This document shows positions 1 to 13,000 of a DNA stretch of 64,000 nt, piece by piece. The notes beneath the pieces are model-generated. The model made no database searches. It saw nothing but the letters and a program-made list of their open reading frames with translations, and was not told the origin of the DNA. Every line of letters starts with the position of its first letter. The first letter of the stretch is position 1. The translations under genes and the position numbers were made by a program. Source of the DNA: Odontocerum albicorne (taxonomy: Eukaryota; Arthropoda; Insecta; Trichoptera; Odontoceridae). The DNA lies in the NCBI GenBank assembly GCA_949825065.1, contig OX463859.1, positions 28,785,847-28,849,846 of the forward strand, read 5' to 3'.

Positions 1-828
1 AAATCTCCCTCAAATGCTGCTTGGTTAACACAGAAACTCAAAGCGATATAAACTGAATATTATTGGCAGATGTCTAACCTCTCTGAAACCACCAAAATCG
101 GCTGTCACTATGAACCATTCATAACAGCCAGAGCCATCTTTTGGAAACGGACCGAACTAATTTGTACTCCTAATACTTAGGTAGAAAATGTTGTTTCGCA
201 GAGGTAAGTAGAACCGAAAAAAAGTTTTTAAATATGCCGCACATCTCCACAAACATGGAATTTTTTTTTTCACAAAGTAAATTAGAATAACAGAGATGTG
301 TACGATCAGAAAGGCGGGCGACTAGAAATAATTACGCGGTCGACGCTTTGGCCACCCCTGCTATATCTGGATTCTCACTAAAATGCTGATATACCAGGAG
401 CTGCCTTTGGGTCACTGTCCATACATAGCATGCTCGCGGATCAACATACTTGTATACATTTTTTGGAAGTGCGTCAAGTCAAATTATTAGGTGTTGTTTT
501 TTTTATCATTGTGAAGTTCGTGTTAATAAACTTGCAGTATGACTGCAATCAAGTGGGAATCCAGGTTAATAATAACGGCTGATATCACTACATTAAGCGT
601 TTCAATGCTTCTGCATTTTCCAAATAGCTGGCAAAAACTCGAAGATGAGTTAGTTACCTTTACCCTTTTCACTGCTAAATATTTATTTTTATGTGTATTA
701 CTTTGTCAAAGTTGACAATGAACAAGCCCTGAAGATGTGTAACGGGATAGGACAGTGTGTCTACCCCAGAGAGGAAGACGGTGTGATGATACATATGTAT
801 GTATTTTCTAAATGGACAATGTAAACCA
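1..828. other. Left-edge repeat debris, no firm gene
   Basis: This is the region beyond the last visible exon of the Ki-67-like gene on the minus strand. Positions 1-180 on the plus strand can be read, with one stop, as a LINE-like peptide, but the match is weak. Around 298-366 a hAT-type terminal sequence (minus strand CAGGGGTGGCCAAAG) is visible. Positions 345-462 on the minus strand are open for about 40 codons and contain CYVWTVTQRQLL, but no clear acceptor was found. The remainder is featureless AT-rich sequence. Confidence 0.4.
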
Positions 829-1669
829 TTGTTTCCCAAACTTTTTCACCCCATAGACCACTTGCCGATTTTTTTTGTTTTCCGTAGACCCCCTGCCTGC
901 CTAATATTGAATTTTCCTAATCTTATTAACTTCAAATGTGTTTCTGCCAGCTGACACAGTGCTGTTCACCTTGATAAGGTTTTTTGTAGAGTGAACAATT
1001 GTAAAAAAAGAAAAACATGTACAATTTTTATTCATACCTTTATTGAAAAGACACAAAATGCAAGTAATTATTTGGCTTTGGAACGAAACAAATCAAAACC
1101 TAGTAAAATTCTTCGATAAAATGAATACACAAATAATACTGTTAATTAGAGGGATGAACCTGATGCTCTGATAGCAATGATTCAATATTTGGCTTCAAAT
1201 TAATGAGGTTTAGTCTTAAATCTCCACGTTCAGTGATTTGCACTCGTTCTTTTTTTTCGTAAGAACATTGCCAACCGCCCTAAAACCTCTTTCCGTTGAG
1301 GTATAAAGATGGAAAAGCTAACAAAAACTTTTTTGCAATAGTCCATAATGCAGGGTAAGCAACAGGAATATCTTCCTGAAGCCAGAACTGCTGATACTTC
1401 TTCCTGAACTGCACCTTAAGTTCTTCGTTTGTACTTATTCCAATCAGTTCTTCTTGTAATATATACATATATGTACGCACAATCTGTGTTAGGTTTAATA
1501 AGATGTTTACGGAACGCCTAAATATTGGTGATCTGCCTAAATGGGATCCGCTCACGTGGACCCCCATTTACATCTCGTGAACCCACATTTTCTTTTCTCG
1601 CTGACATACACCCCCTGCAAGTCGAAATCGACCCTTAGGGGTCCATTTAGACCACTTTGGGAACCTTTG
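829..1669 (-). mobile_element. hAT-superfamily element remnant (ZBED-like transposase C-terminus)
   Basis: The ends resemble the usual hAT terminal motif: GTTTCCCAAACTTTTTC on the left, and on the right a minus-strand GTTCCCAAAGTGG. Between them, minus-strand frames from 1567 down to about 1140 encode the end of a hAT transposase. The stretch containing QFRKKYQQFWLQ, FLLAFPS and then ITERGDLRLNL is the C-terminal dimerisation region typical of ZBED/SCAND3-like hAT proteins. The frame is interrupted near 1280 and the N-terminal half is missing, so this is a dead 3-prime fragment. It lies between exon 3 of the Ki-67-like gene and the left edge, probably in an intron. The family call is fairly sure; the exact ends are less so. 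Confidence 0.7.
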
Positions 1670-1776
1670 ATGCAAACTATTAAATGGAAGCATTTATATT
1701 TTAATATGGTATAATTCATAATTCGCTATACATATATTAAAAAGTTTTCACATAATTAAAAAAAATTATACATTAC

Positions 1777-4210
1777 CTAAGAGTGCGTCCAAACTATTTC
1801 TGCCCGAGAGTAACCGTTTGATGTGTGGGTCAACCTTCATTGGTATTATGTCACTTTTTCTCTTTCCAAAACTTTTCCTGCCTCTTTTTACCAGAAACTT
1901 AGGGCCTGCACTTCCTGTGAAGCATTTCAAAATCAATTTTAATTTACTACCTTCACATTATCCTGATGCAATAACAAAATTTTAGCTTTTTACCCCAAAC
2001 ATAATTTCTAGAATCTATGTATATATACGGATATAAACCATGATGATATTCTCCTGTAAGGATAAACTGATAGGATAAAGCAACAATCTCTTCATTGGAT
2101 CTCCATGATATAATGATGATAATTAAATTATACAAACAAAAATAATTTTAGAAATTCTCGAGACAAAAAAAAATAAAATGTTAAGTGGTCATTTAACAAA
2201 AGATTTGTTGTTGAAATCTGATGTTCGGAAAAATTTTATGTTTACAAAAGGATATGAAGAAGAAGGAAAATGACTAATGAAGAATTCATTACAACAATTT
2301 TATATAGTGCCGTTTAGGAAGCAAGCACTCCTCAAAGGTGCTCTAACTTGGGACCCGAACCTACTATTATTAACACTTGCCGCCCTGTGATGGATAGCGA
2401 GTGACCAGGACTTATATTTTCATTTCTTGCACTTATTTTATATTATTTGACGTTTTAATACATAATAAAATGATTTTTATAGCTAATTACAAAAAAAACC
2501 TAGCAGATTTTGCATAATTTTAATTTAAAACATACATTTATCACTGGACGCTTTGCGTCCAGCACCGTAGCTGGTGGATTTTTTTAACACAGTAAGGCAA
2601 GTGTTAAACAAATCACATCTGACAGATATAGCAGCGCCCGAACGGATCATGTATAACACTTGATCTGTATACATTAAATGTAGAAAGATGTTTATAAGTC
2701 TTAAGTAAAAACCAGACTGAAAACCCTTTTTTTTTAATTAAAAACCGGGTTCCTGCGGGAATTGAACCCACAGCCTACGAATCAGAAAAGGCATCTTATT
2801 AACTAGTGAATCACCTTAAAAAGACATTAATATAAAGGATGTTTCTCTAGATACGCAAATCTCCACACTACTACGAATGATTATTCTACCACCAACCATT
2901 TCACAAAGACATGCAGCATAATAATCTGGCGATCAATCTAACACTTCTCAATTTCTTAATCGCATTTCCAATTGTGAGTGATAGTTACCTCTGGATTTCC
3001 GCTTGCTGGCTGTCAGTCCTGTGTAATCCCAGCGGAACTGAGTTGAGTGGAAAGACATCACATCCCCTTGCGAGAGAACTTTATTTTCCACTGGATTGTT
3101 GTTCACAAGGGTGGGTGTGCTGTCAGATAAGTTTTTTATTATCGCCTGAAAATATAAAATTCACCATCAACAATATATTTAAAAAAACAATAGTATCGCA
3201 ACCAACTAATAATCGATCAAATAGAAAAACTAAAAATAACCATATAGAATTTCACTGCCCATTATTCGAGATATCAAATAATGGCTACTTTTATATTAGG
3301 TTGTCCGGACGAAAATAACGTATTTTGCATGGTCATTTTTGACCATCAGTCGTGTTTAAGTCGTTGGTCCTACAATACGTGTTTTGTGTTCTATTCATCA
3401 GTTGACATCTGGAGAACGTTATTTCAGTGAAAAAAGTATTTTTTTTTAATGTGGGTTAAGATGGAGAGTTATATACTCTTGGTCTTCCTCTAGCACACTT
3501 TCCACTCAAATTTGCACTATATATCTGTTTAATTAGTCTTTCTTCATTCATTCGTTCCACATGTCCAAACCGTACTCATCATTTTATTCAACACATTAGC
3601 GTGAAATTCACATTCATCCAATTCATTGATTAATTTCCATTAAAATATAATTTTCGTAAAATAATTTAAACAGCTGGCATTGTTGATGACAAAAAAGACA
3701 TTTGTTTAAAAGTCGGATACCAGGAATAGTATATGTTCCAATGAAGAACTCGTTTCTTTGCTATGTAGCCAAATATCGTGGCTGACCTTCATGGAGTATA
3801 GAAAATCGAGATGAGATGATCTTAAAGCGCATATTTAAGGGGGCATTCTACTCTAGAGGCGTGAATTTCGGGCGTTCTTTCAGACTTAATAAAAAAAACT
3901 AAAAACATTTTTTCTGTACATTTTTTTACAGTTTGTTTATTGATGATTTGAGAATGTACAAAAAAAAATTTCGAAATTCAAGGTATTTAAGCTGGAAAAG
4001 TTATCATTGATACATAAAACAAAAATAGCAAACCTGTGAAGCATGGACAGTGATGATGCACTGCTTCTGTGCCAATCCTTTGATTGGGATCCTGAGCTCG
4101 CAGTCTTTTCCACTACCAATGTGGATACTGCCTTTCTCCAAAGGATACGCCGGCCCGTCAGACCCGTCACGCTTAATTACCACTATCTGGCCACTGCCGG
4201 CCGAAGTCAT
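1777..4210 (-). CDS. Ki-67-like FHA-domain protein, first three coding exons (partial)
   Basis: Three minus-strand exons join in phase: exon 1 4210-4034 (59 codons from ATG 4210-4208), exon 2 3145-2989 (157 nt), exon 3 1914-1777 (138 nt). Junctions are ACAG|GTTTGC, TTTCAG|GCG, AGAG|GTAACT, CACAG|GAAG and TTAG|GTAATG. The first ~100 residues form a forkhead-associated domain: GQIVVIKRDGSDGPAYPL, then IHIGSGKDCELRI, then TPTLVNNNPVENKVLSQGD and FRWDY. This matches the N-terminus of Ki-67-type proteins, which coat mitotic chromosomes in vertebrates. Exon 3 encodes a basic stretch (KFLVKRGRKSFGKRKSD). Oddities: where the usual FHA phosphothreonine pocket has Arg and Ser, this copy reads G-S-G and LAQKQ, while the later Asn (LVN) is kept. 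The gene continues left beyond the window. Another nuclear FHA protein is possible. Confidence 0.75.
2544..2562. repeat. Short perfect hairpin
   Basis: CTGGACGC and GCGTCCAG form an 8-bp stem around TTT. It lies in the intron between exons 2 and 3 of the Ki-67-like gene. No function can be assigned. Confidence 0.4.
2698..2822 (-). mobile_element. tRNA-derived SINE
   Basis: On the minus strand the sequence has a B-box-like GGTTCAATTCC in a tRNA-like head, a poly-T/A stretch, then the conserved segment read on the plus strand as AAAACCAGACTG. The same arrangement recurs at about 6940, 28750, 36425, 45262 and 60915. This copy lies in intron 2 of the Ki-67-like gene and is diverged. Confidence 0.6.
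3466..3640 (-). mobile_element. LINE fragment (RTE-like C-terminal scrap)
   Basis: The minus strand reads VRFGHVERMNEERL, a motif found near the end of the polyprotein in many insect non-LTR retrotransposons. Related scraps lie at 4284-4330, 17190-17345 and 60240-60310. It is short and lies in the first intron of the Ki-67-like gene. Confidence 0.5.
3840..3985 (+). repeat. Interspersed repeat, family A (copy 1)
   Basis: It begins with CATTCTACTCTAGAGGCGTG and continues through a T-rich block to GATTTGAGAATGTACAAAAA. A second copy starts at 46744, where a mariner is inserted in it. No coding capacity was seen. It abuts the donor of Ki-67-like exon 1 on the opposite strand. Confidence 0.6.
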
Positions 4211-4374
4211 CTTGATTAGTGACAATCTTCAAGAAAATAAAACAATTGTCATTAAATTGATATGGAAATTTGTTTTATTAGTCTTCATTCATTCATTCTA
4301 CATGCCCAAACCACATTTTATTATTCGATATATTACTATTATATTATACTAAAGAAAATATAGCATGATCTTTA

Positions 4375-4893
4375 TGACGTTTCACAAATTTGCCCCAATA
4401 CAACCTTGCAACGACGTTCAGTAATTTTAATTATTTTATCAACTTTAATATAAGCCTGGATTCTAATAAATAGCAAGTTATTTAGGTAAATACATTACAT
4501 AAAACTAACAATAATGACAAATTAATACATCTTGTTACAAATTAGCAAAAATATTGTCAGTTTGTTTAAATTAAATAATATTTGGCAACGTTCGACAAGT
4601 CACTACGTTAGTCCGTATTAGCTAGGGATGGGGTATATGATAATTGGAATTTCGATTTTTTTTATACATAAAATTAAATGTTCGTAATTAGTATTAATTC
4701 ATAGTAAATCTTGGCCCATTTAAAGATAGATACAAATGATACAATAAATTAGAAAGTCAGTATAATGAAAATTAGGAATTAAAACGTCAGTTTAGAGAAA
4801 AACAATTTTTCGATTTATAAAAACACAATTTTTCCATCCCTTTGAGACATTTCAAACGTCACAGGGACCATGCTACATTTTCTTGAGTATAAT
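4375..4893 (+). mobile_element. MITE, long form (diverged copy of the 30792-31363 element)
   Basis: The block starting ACAAATTTGCCCCAATACAA and containing AATAGCAAGTTATTTAGGTA, then GGGATGGGGTAT and ending near CATCCCTTTGAGACAT, matches the 572-bp element at 30792-31363 through most of its length. Its terminal inverted repeats are eroded. It has no coding capacity. Confidence 0.6.
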
Positions 4894-4919
4894 AACTATA
4901 TGCAAAAATGTTATTTTCA

Positions 4920-5045
4920 AAATAAATAGTGAAAAGTTATACAGGAATTAACTATTTTTTATTTAACACTTCATTGCAAAAGCAATCTGGTGGGCTTATT
5001 GCCAAACGGCAATCTCTTCCAAACAACCAAACAAAAGTAAATAAA
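4920..5045 (-). mobile_element. SINE tail fragment
   Basis: On the minus strand it contains GGAAGAGATTGCCGTTTGGC, the conserved 3-prime domain of the SINE family in this window, followed by the terminal CACCAGATTG. The tRNA-like head is absent. Confidence 0.5.
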
Positions 5046-5149
5046 GCAAGTTACATGGTCTCAAAAAATATTCGAATGATTATACATCTTTATGAAATTG
5101 ATGGACAAATTGAAATTGATGGACATATCAAATTAAGTATTAAGTGAGA

Positions 5150-6930
5150 TATCATTGATCAAATGAAAAGGAATGAAAGGTGAAGGTGGAGAGGAAAGGA
5201 AAAAAATCAGGAATGAAACACGTTCTTTAATGGCTAGAAATTATAGTTTTTCAATCGCTTCTTAAAGCATGCGAAGAACGGAGTGAGTTTAACATTGGTT
5301 TGTAACTGGTTCAGAGAGTCTCACTCCATGGACAATAAAGGACGAATATCACTGTATGGACAGTATCATGTCTTTATTTCGTGAATTTTTACTTTGATTA
5401 AGTTATATTCAGTTGCCCTTTAATGGAACTGTAAAGCGAGATATGAATGTAAAATCCAAGTAAGTTTAAATATGGACCATGTTCAATGTTTGAAGACGAA
5501 TAGAATTTACTGATAAAAATATCATTTCACTGTAAACTCATTTAATCCATTCTCAAGAATAAGGGGAAATTAATAAAAAATATATATCAAGAAGTAAACC
5601 TTATAAATGTCTCCTAATCTGGCATAAAACTACAGTTCTCAAATAAACTATATAGTGAAGTATACATAGGATATGCCAAACATAACCAAGAAATTTTGAC
5701 ATTTTAGCAATACATAACACAATCTATCCTTATTTAAAGCATATACTAATATTATTTAGTGGTAAAGCATTCAAATATAGCCATAATGTTTGTTGATGTT
5801 CAATTATTTAAAATTGAATATAAACACATATATGGGCGCCATTCAAAACATGTCAACAGATTACAACTCACGACCGGCAACCTACAATTGTGTTGAATTT
5901 TGAGCGGTCGAATCAAAATATGACACATATATTGATCGAAAATCAATTAATCAATAAACTAAAACGAAAAAAACACATCCAGCCTTCATTGTTGACGTAT
6001 CATTACGAAACATTGTCTACTGTCCACAACCAAACTGGAGAAAATCACAAATTTTCAAGCGTATATTATTCTACAAGAAAAAAAATGCAAAATTTAATTA
6101 ATATCTTCACAGTCTTTTAAAATATGACAAAATGAAGTAAAATTAAATTATTACTCACTCCCAATAAAAAAATATTACGAGACGCCTACTGAAAAACTCA
6201 AGCTAAGGCAAAAATATTTAAATTAAAAATGGCGACGCGTTGACAAAACGGTTGAAAAACGCGTTGATTAAGCAGGCGTACCAATATAATCAAAGGTGTT
6301 TTAAAATGCTTGGAATAGATTTAAAAAAAAGTAAGTACTGGTCATTATTGATTTTTTTAATTCAAAATAAAAACGCGATACGCTCGCACAATTTAATTTT
6401 CAGGTATCTATTTTTGTGAACTTTGACTAATAATTGAATTCGGAATAATAATCGACCGAGGCATGCTAAAGATATCTCGAACTGTTTCCAGATAAGATGA
6501 ATTCAATATGCTGGATGGCATTCCTGATTGTTGCACGCTTGGCAAAATACATTAGCAATAACAAATATTTGGTCATTATGAAGGTTCGTTCGTTCGTATA
6601 ATGCAAACGGATGGATAGTTACTATTGATAAAATAACGTGAAATATTTATAGTTAATAGTTATCAAAAAAAATCAATGAACGTAAACAAATAGTTGAGGT
6701 GGTCGATGTTTTTACCATTAAACGAAATACTTTTTATGTAGTATAATAATACTTTTTAACATATTTTACTAGTCTGGCTCTGGGTGCATAAAAGTGAAAT
6801 CCCTCTCGTCATGCATAGCTAAAATCCTGTCTCATGTTCATATTGACAGCGAACAAGTAGAGCGTGGAAAAAAATAGGATCCCTTTTAAGAATAAAAACC
6901 TGGATTGCAAAATAGAATAGGTATCACGCC
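5150..6930. other. AT-rich intergenic stretch, nothing recognised
   Basis: The open frames here are short, lack family signatures and have AT-driven composition. No RNA gene, tandem array or terminal inverted repeat was seen. Confidence 0.5.
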
Positions 6931-6936
6931 AAAGCA

Positions 6937-7100
6937 TTCCAAACGCCTTAGCCTAATTGGAATGACGTAAAACGGTAAAACTCTCAACCCGCGAGTTGCA
7001 GGTTTAATTCCTGTTGGTACACAAATCTTTTTAAAAAGGGCTCTAGTCTGATTTTCACTAAAGCATGCTTGGGAAAATGTTTTGGTTGAAGGGCTGCATT
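6937..7100 (+). mobile_element. tRNA-derived SINE (diverged)
   Basis: A tRNA-like head with GCAGGTTTAATTCCTG as a degenerate B box is followed by TTTTTAAAAAGGGCTCTAG and GATTTTCACTAAAGC. This is the same order as in the better copy at 36425-36615. The tail is degraded. Confidence 0.5.
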
Positions 7101-7104
7101 GAAA

Positions 7105-10040
7105 ATTAAAATGTAAGAACGTAATTTATAATCACACCAAAATTATAAAGCCAAAATAAGTAAAAAAATATGAACGCGAATGTTAGAGTGGTAGCATATT
7201 GATGAGTACGGTTTATGTATATACAAATTCGTGGCAATGCTGATGACTGTACATCACACAAGTCACAATTCACTATTATAATGCGGTTCGAGGCTGAAAT
7301 ATGCAATTTTACGGTAGTTATTATTGAAAATAAATATAAAATTATATTAACAGCACAAAACAGTTACTGAATATAAATAAATATTAGTAATAGCTTACGG
7401 GCCACATTGAAATTAGAAGCGGGCTTCGTTCAGGATTGACTTACGGCCTCATTAGCAAATTTCCGATTGATCGGAAAAGATTGTCAAAAAAAAACAAGAT
7501 AAAAAAGTGCGATCAAAAATATGAAATATACTTTTAACAACTCTACACTAATTAAAGAAGCATCAAATAAGTTCGAAGCTTTCAACATTTGTATATTAAG
7601 AAAAAATCTCGTGGTTCATTTGAAAAATCGTGTAAAAATAATGATGAATTACTAACACGTGTGGGTGATAATAAGGATTATCAGTTTTCAGAGATTCACC
7701 TGGAGTCTCAGGGTTTCAACACCGTCTCTCCGGGCTCCAGGTTTTGTTATAATTTCTCCTGGTAACGCTAATTTTGTAATAATGTCTAAAATTAACTTAA
7801 CCATAAGTCGGTTATAGCAATGAAAATGAAATACGTTTCATAAAATCGCCGCAAAACGCTATTTTATATAGTTTTTGCTCTATTAAAAAAATAGTACATT
7901 TGTTTAACCCTTTATAGATCATATAATTATATAGATACTGTTATACATAGTAAAATATTTTATGAGCAAATACGGACACCCATTTTTGGATGTTTTTAAA
8001 ACAGCAAGCTGAGCAAAGCTGATACATTTGAAAAAGCTGTTTATGGATGAATATTGAAGATTGGAGAACATTTGCTTTTTGTGAAATATGTTTTCAAAGA
8101 CGTGTTGCGACAGGAAACAATTTCATGTGGGTATTATAATTAATATCTGATGAGTAAATAATAAAAGAATTAAATAAACTGTTAATTAAATCGAATACTT
8201 TTATATAATTTTGAAAATAATATTGAGATGGTACACATATAAAAACAATGAGCTGTGAAATACTCGGAAAAAAAATCAAGCCAAAGAAAAACAGCAATGT
8301 ATTAAGAAATATTTGCAAATGAAATAGAGGAGCACTAATAATATATGGATGTATTAGATAAAAAATGTTTATGATATGTGTGGATAAAAAGAAATAATTT
8401 ATATTTTATCTATATTCCCTAAAAGAGACATGGCATGTTGGTGTAAATTAGATGTCTGCATTCAAATTGTTTTTTATTGTTAAAGAGCATGATTACAGTA
8501 CCATTGATTTTTTTTAATATGTACCGTTCATCTATTTTTGTTAAGCTGACATATCGTTAAACTACATTTTAAAATGACATACTTTTGTAAAGTGAAACAG
8601 ACCTGTCACAACAATTTAAGTTATTGTGTAAATTTTTTTCACGTTCAAGTATACAATCATTATGTTTTAAAATGGAGTTCTACAATATAAATATCAAATC
8701 GATTTATACATTTTTATATAGTCGAAAAGTTGGTAACTTAATCGAACCCTTTTTTTCATTTCTTTATTATTTAATGTTGTACAAATCATGGATGAATTTT
8801 ATAAATAAAAATTGCCGTAAAATATTTCGATGGAGAAATATTACCATTCCACTTTTTCTCTGTCGTGGTTAATAGAAGGGCAGTCTCAAAATTTTATATC
8901 GCGATAAATATTTTCTTAGCTTCTTCGGCTTCATTATCTTATTATATTTACCAAAGGCATATTTTCTCGATTTTCCTTTACCACGACTTCTACCACTCAC
9001 GTTCACACTGTAGACTAAATCCGCCAATATTTCGTCTAATCCAATATTCTGAACCACCTAAGAATGCTTTTTCACTTTTCTTCTAACATTAGGTTTCATT
9101 TCATATTCGTCTTTAATTTATATTTAATATATCTCTGTTTAATTTTAATTTCTATTTAATATCTGTCTGTTTAATTAATAATCTCTCTTTATAGAAATTT
9201 AGTAGGTATTTAGTTTCATGCACGTTTAGAAAAAGATTTCATTTATTGGATACAAATTTTTACATATCTACTTGCTACAGTTGATAAATGTAATTTAATA
9301 AATCAGTGGTGTTCATCAGTTTTCACCTATTGGGCTAAAAGCCTGTTCTGTGACAGATGACTTATGCCTGCAATGTCTTGACACATAAAACAAATAATTA
9401 ATGTAGTCCAATTTGAGTCACAGCTGCATAAGAAACTCGATAAACTGACAAATGCCTAGAATAACATCGATCTGCATCCGAACGAAACGCTTCCGAAATA
9501 TTTAATTCTCAAACATTTTAATGGTTTAATCACGAATATTGTTTGTTTGTGAATGTTTTTGAAAATATACATTTTATATTTCATGTACTTATTTCCAGAA
9601 CAAACGCAATTTGAAATTAATCTTACTTAACCTCTTAATCTTAACATTTATTGCTTTTCCACCTACAAATGCAGATTACAAGAAAATACTCGAAACGTGG
9701 ACACAGATTAATCCTGCGCATTCAAGTATTCACTACTCACAATTAAAAAACAATTTAAATGACATAAAATAAATACAAAACAGGAGACGATCGTTTAATT
9801 ATTAAACTTATTGCTTCAAAAAATCTGACAATATTTACAAATACTTACAAATTGATCGTCCGTGTAAAAAAGGTTAACAATAATTTAAGAACTCGAAATT
9901 GTTCAAAAAATGCAAAACGGTTGCTTTGCGGAAATGAATTATTTCATATTGCCACCCTGCCTTCAGTGATTCTTCAATTTCTTTGCCGGCGTACGTTTGC
10001 TGAGGTCTCAGTCAAATCCAATAATAGTTAAGCAATCGCC
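7105..10040. other. Intergenic region upstream of the nucleoplasmin-like gene
   Basis: No firm gene was found. A basic minus-strand frame at 8869-9054 is listed separately. Sequence from about 9940 to 10040 becomes more GC-rich and probably holds the promoter and 5-prime UTR of the downstream gene. No TATA box was convincing. Confidence 0.4.
8869..9054 (-). CDS. Possible basic terminal exon, unidentified
   Basis: Following a candidate acceptor CATTCTTAG on the minus strand, about 60 codons remain open to a TAA. They contain LADLVYSVNVSGRSRGKGK and then many Lys/Arg residues. The Gly-Ser-Arg-Lys run looks less random than neighbouring frames. However, the stretch upstream of the acceptor is not pyrimidine-rich and no partner exon was found. 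It could be chance, an old pseudogene, or the last exon of a small gene divergent from the nucleoplasmin-like gene. I do not recognise it. Confidence 0.15.
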   Translation of the reverse strand, partial: VQNIGLDEILADLVYSVNVSGRSRGKGKSRKYAFGKYNKIMKPKKLRKYLSRYKILRLPFY

Positions 10041-13000
10041 ATGGCTGACGAATATTTTTATGGTTAGTGACATTATTTAATATTTGACTTGTTGTTTTGT
10101 TAAATTATTTCTACAAATTGTTTTATACTTATCGTGAAATAACGCTATTAGTTAGGGCGTCTCCTAACTGTAACCGGCATCTTCGCCATTTTAGTTTATA
10201 CGCTTTTAAAGTATGAAATGTGTGTTATTCCGGTAAAGTCTATAAGTATTGTTTCTAGCGATTTTTTTTCACTATTTAAATAGTATATACCTCGAGTTAA
10301 TTACACTTTTGATTCCTTATTGTATTCGATCTCCAAAAACCCCGCCATTTTTAAGTCTTCGGCAATCTCATGTAAATGTATTTAAGGATAACAAATACAC
10401 TTATTTCCATATTACATTTATATTTGTCAAGTATATTTTAAAATTAGATTATTATTTAAAAATGGTTGTGCTGGCTTTCATAATGTTCGCATGAATATAG
10501 TCGATATTGAAGGGTCGTCGGCATGTGCCGCGTTAATTTGAAATGTGCGAACTTGTATCGGTAAATTTGCGCATGATTTTTGCAACTTTCTTTATTTATT
10601 TTGAGTTTATATTGCTTGAAACGTAATCTGCGTTTTAATGATTCTTTTAAAATGTGCGTTTTTTGCATTTACCGGGTCACTAATTCTTTGTTTACCCTCA
10701 AAGTTGATATGTGAACCCATGTGCTTATTGTAGTGACGTTTACCAAGTAGAGATGGGAAATCTTTTTCTTTGGAACTAGGGTTTGTTTTAAGGGGTAACG
10801 CCAGTTGAAAGATTTGTTAATATTTACATTCGAGGCGAAACTTTGATAGTTTGAATATATATTTCTCAATATTGTGAAATAACATTTCGTTTGCATCTCA
10901 AATCTGCATTTATTAACTAGAATATATTGGATCAGTTCATTATGAAGAACTTTGAGGCGGACTAGTTCTGAATAGGGCTTTCTAACTTAGGGGTCTCGAA
11001 CCGTTTTCCCTCCAATTTGTTTTTCTCATTGACGCTAGAAAATATTTTTTTTCTATCCGAACCAGTATTGTTTGAATATGTCGGGAATTGTTTAATATGT
11101 TTCTTGATTCATCAGAATGAACCGATATTTTAATTTTACGTTACAGCATTTTGGTTTCTACATTATCCGCTTGCTTTGCCGGCGTATATGATCAAAAAAA
11201 GAATGACTTACTTTTGTTAGTAGTACTTCAGTTTTCTAGTTCATGTAAAACCCTAAATTATTTCCTGCCGGTAGATCATTAAATGCGCTTGATAATTGGT
11301 AAATTGAATTTGTTGTGAAAAACAAAATTGATAATTGTTTTATTTTAATATATATATTCACCATTTAATGACGTCCGTATTGTTCCTCAAATAGCATAAG
11401 TCAATAATAAATATTTAATTACTTTTAAATTATACATTAAAACATTCTGAAAATGCCAGCAGCGTTACATAGACAAATAATGAAGATTCGATGGTACCGT
11501 TGAATATTAAATGAATGTTTGAACAGAGCAAATTCTCGAGTTCACTCTTCATTTGCATTTCTGACTCCAGAGCATAATTGGGATCTAACAGCAGCAGATT
11601 GGACTTAAAGGAAGACGCAGACCAGCTGCAAGCACTGATGCTCCATGCCCTATATACAATTGGATATACCAGTCACAAATTGTTCAAATGGCTCACATAG
11701 TCATCACGAGTGGCACCAATGACAAATACCCTAATCCTGCATTTTCATTCCCCTCGAATTCATTCATTCAATTTCTGATACTCTGCGATACCCTCACTAC
11801 ACTTAAAGCCGTATTCAGAATGGTAAAACACCTAAATAAGTGGTCATGGGAATGAAACTTAAGAAATCCTATTTAAGATGCATAGACCCGTGATATCTAT
11901 CTCTTGTTAAGAAATAATTTGATGTAATTTTTTTGTTTCTAGGTGTTACCCTGACTGAGGCCAACAAGGCGGAAACATGGGATCCAGAGATAAAAACGGA
12001 AGAATACCCCCGCACCAACAAGCTGGTCATCCGGCAGGCGCTTCTCGGCCAGGACGCTAAGGAGGGAGAATTCAATGTTGTGCAGGTAAATCAAGCTACT
12101 ATCTTATGTTCTCAGGCAGGTGTGCTTTTCAATAGAATGGAACAGTAAGACAGTTCAAACTATTGAAAGCAGAGTTTATAAGTGTCCCTAAGGCCTCGGC
12201 CACACAGGAAGGAGCCTCGCTTGATGCTTAGAGCTATGTTGCGAGTTAGGCGACGTATCCTAGCGAACCAACATACCGCATACTGGCCAAACTGCACGCT
12301 TCATGACGATTAGTCATCGAGTGAATCTCCTAGCGAACCGACGTGTCGGTTAATTTACAAGATGGTGGAAGTTTTAATGACAGCTGTGTATAAAAGAGAG
12401 CCTTTGTGGAACCCATCGAGTAAATTATAGTAAAATGTACCTGTAATAAAATCACTGTAATGAAGTTGCACAGAAAGTAAATAAAGATGGTAAGTTGTAA
12501 TGAAATTGGTTAGTTTTGAGAGTGACATCGTGTGTTTACTCAACCGCTCCCAACTGTCAAATGAATTTGTGCGTAGCACTTTGGTGTGACCAGGCATGAA
12601 GTCACCTAATATATGAGTCACATGTAAAATCTAGCTTGGCACCTAACGAAGCATTTTGGTGTGGCCTCGGCCTTACAATGAGAGCAGCACTAAGACCAGC
12701 CAGGCGATAATTCATCCTGCATCACCTTATGCGTTTAAGAATACAGGGATGCCACCGAATGCCTCCATCCAGGTCGGTCCACAGCACAGTCGGATAATTT
12801 ACACAAGTATAGAGGCATGCAAGTGCATAAAGTGAGCTTTCATGTCTATCTATACATACATACCTAAGCAGAGTAAGATGGGCACCTAACTAGGCAGTCC
12901 CCTGTGGGCAATAAAACTGCAAATCTTGACTAGCTTTGGCATCTTCAATGCGATCTTTATGGTGGTGTTATATAGGTTGTTACTGTGTTTAAAAATGAAT

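Noticed and set aside
345..462. Minus-strand open frame containing CYVWTVTQRQLL, at first taken as an extra exon of the Ki-67-like gene
   Set aside because: No convincing acceptor, it begins after an in-frame stop, and it runs into a hAT-type terminus; phase could not be matched to exon 3.
12355..12621. 88-residue minus-strand frame that recurs at 60340-60510
   Set aside because: Similarity is explained by two copies of the same noncoding transposon; no transposase motif is present.
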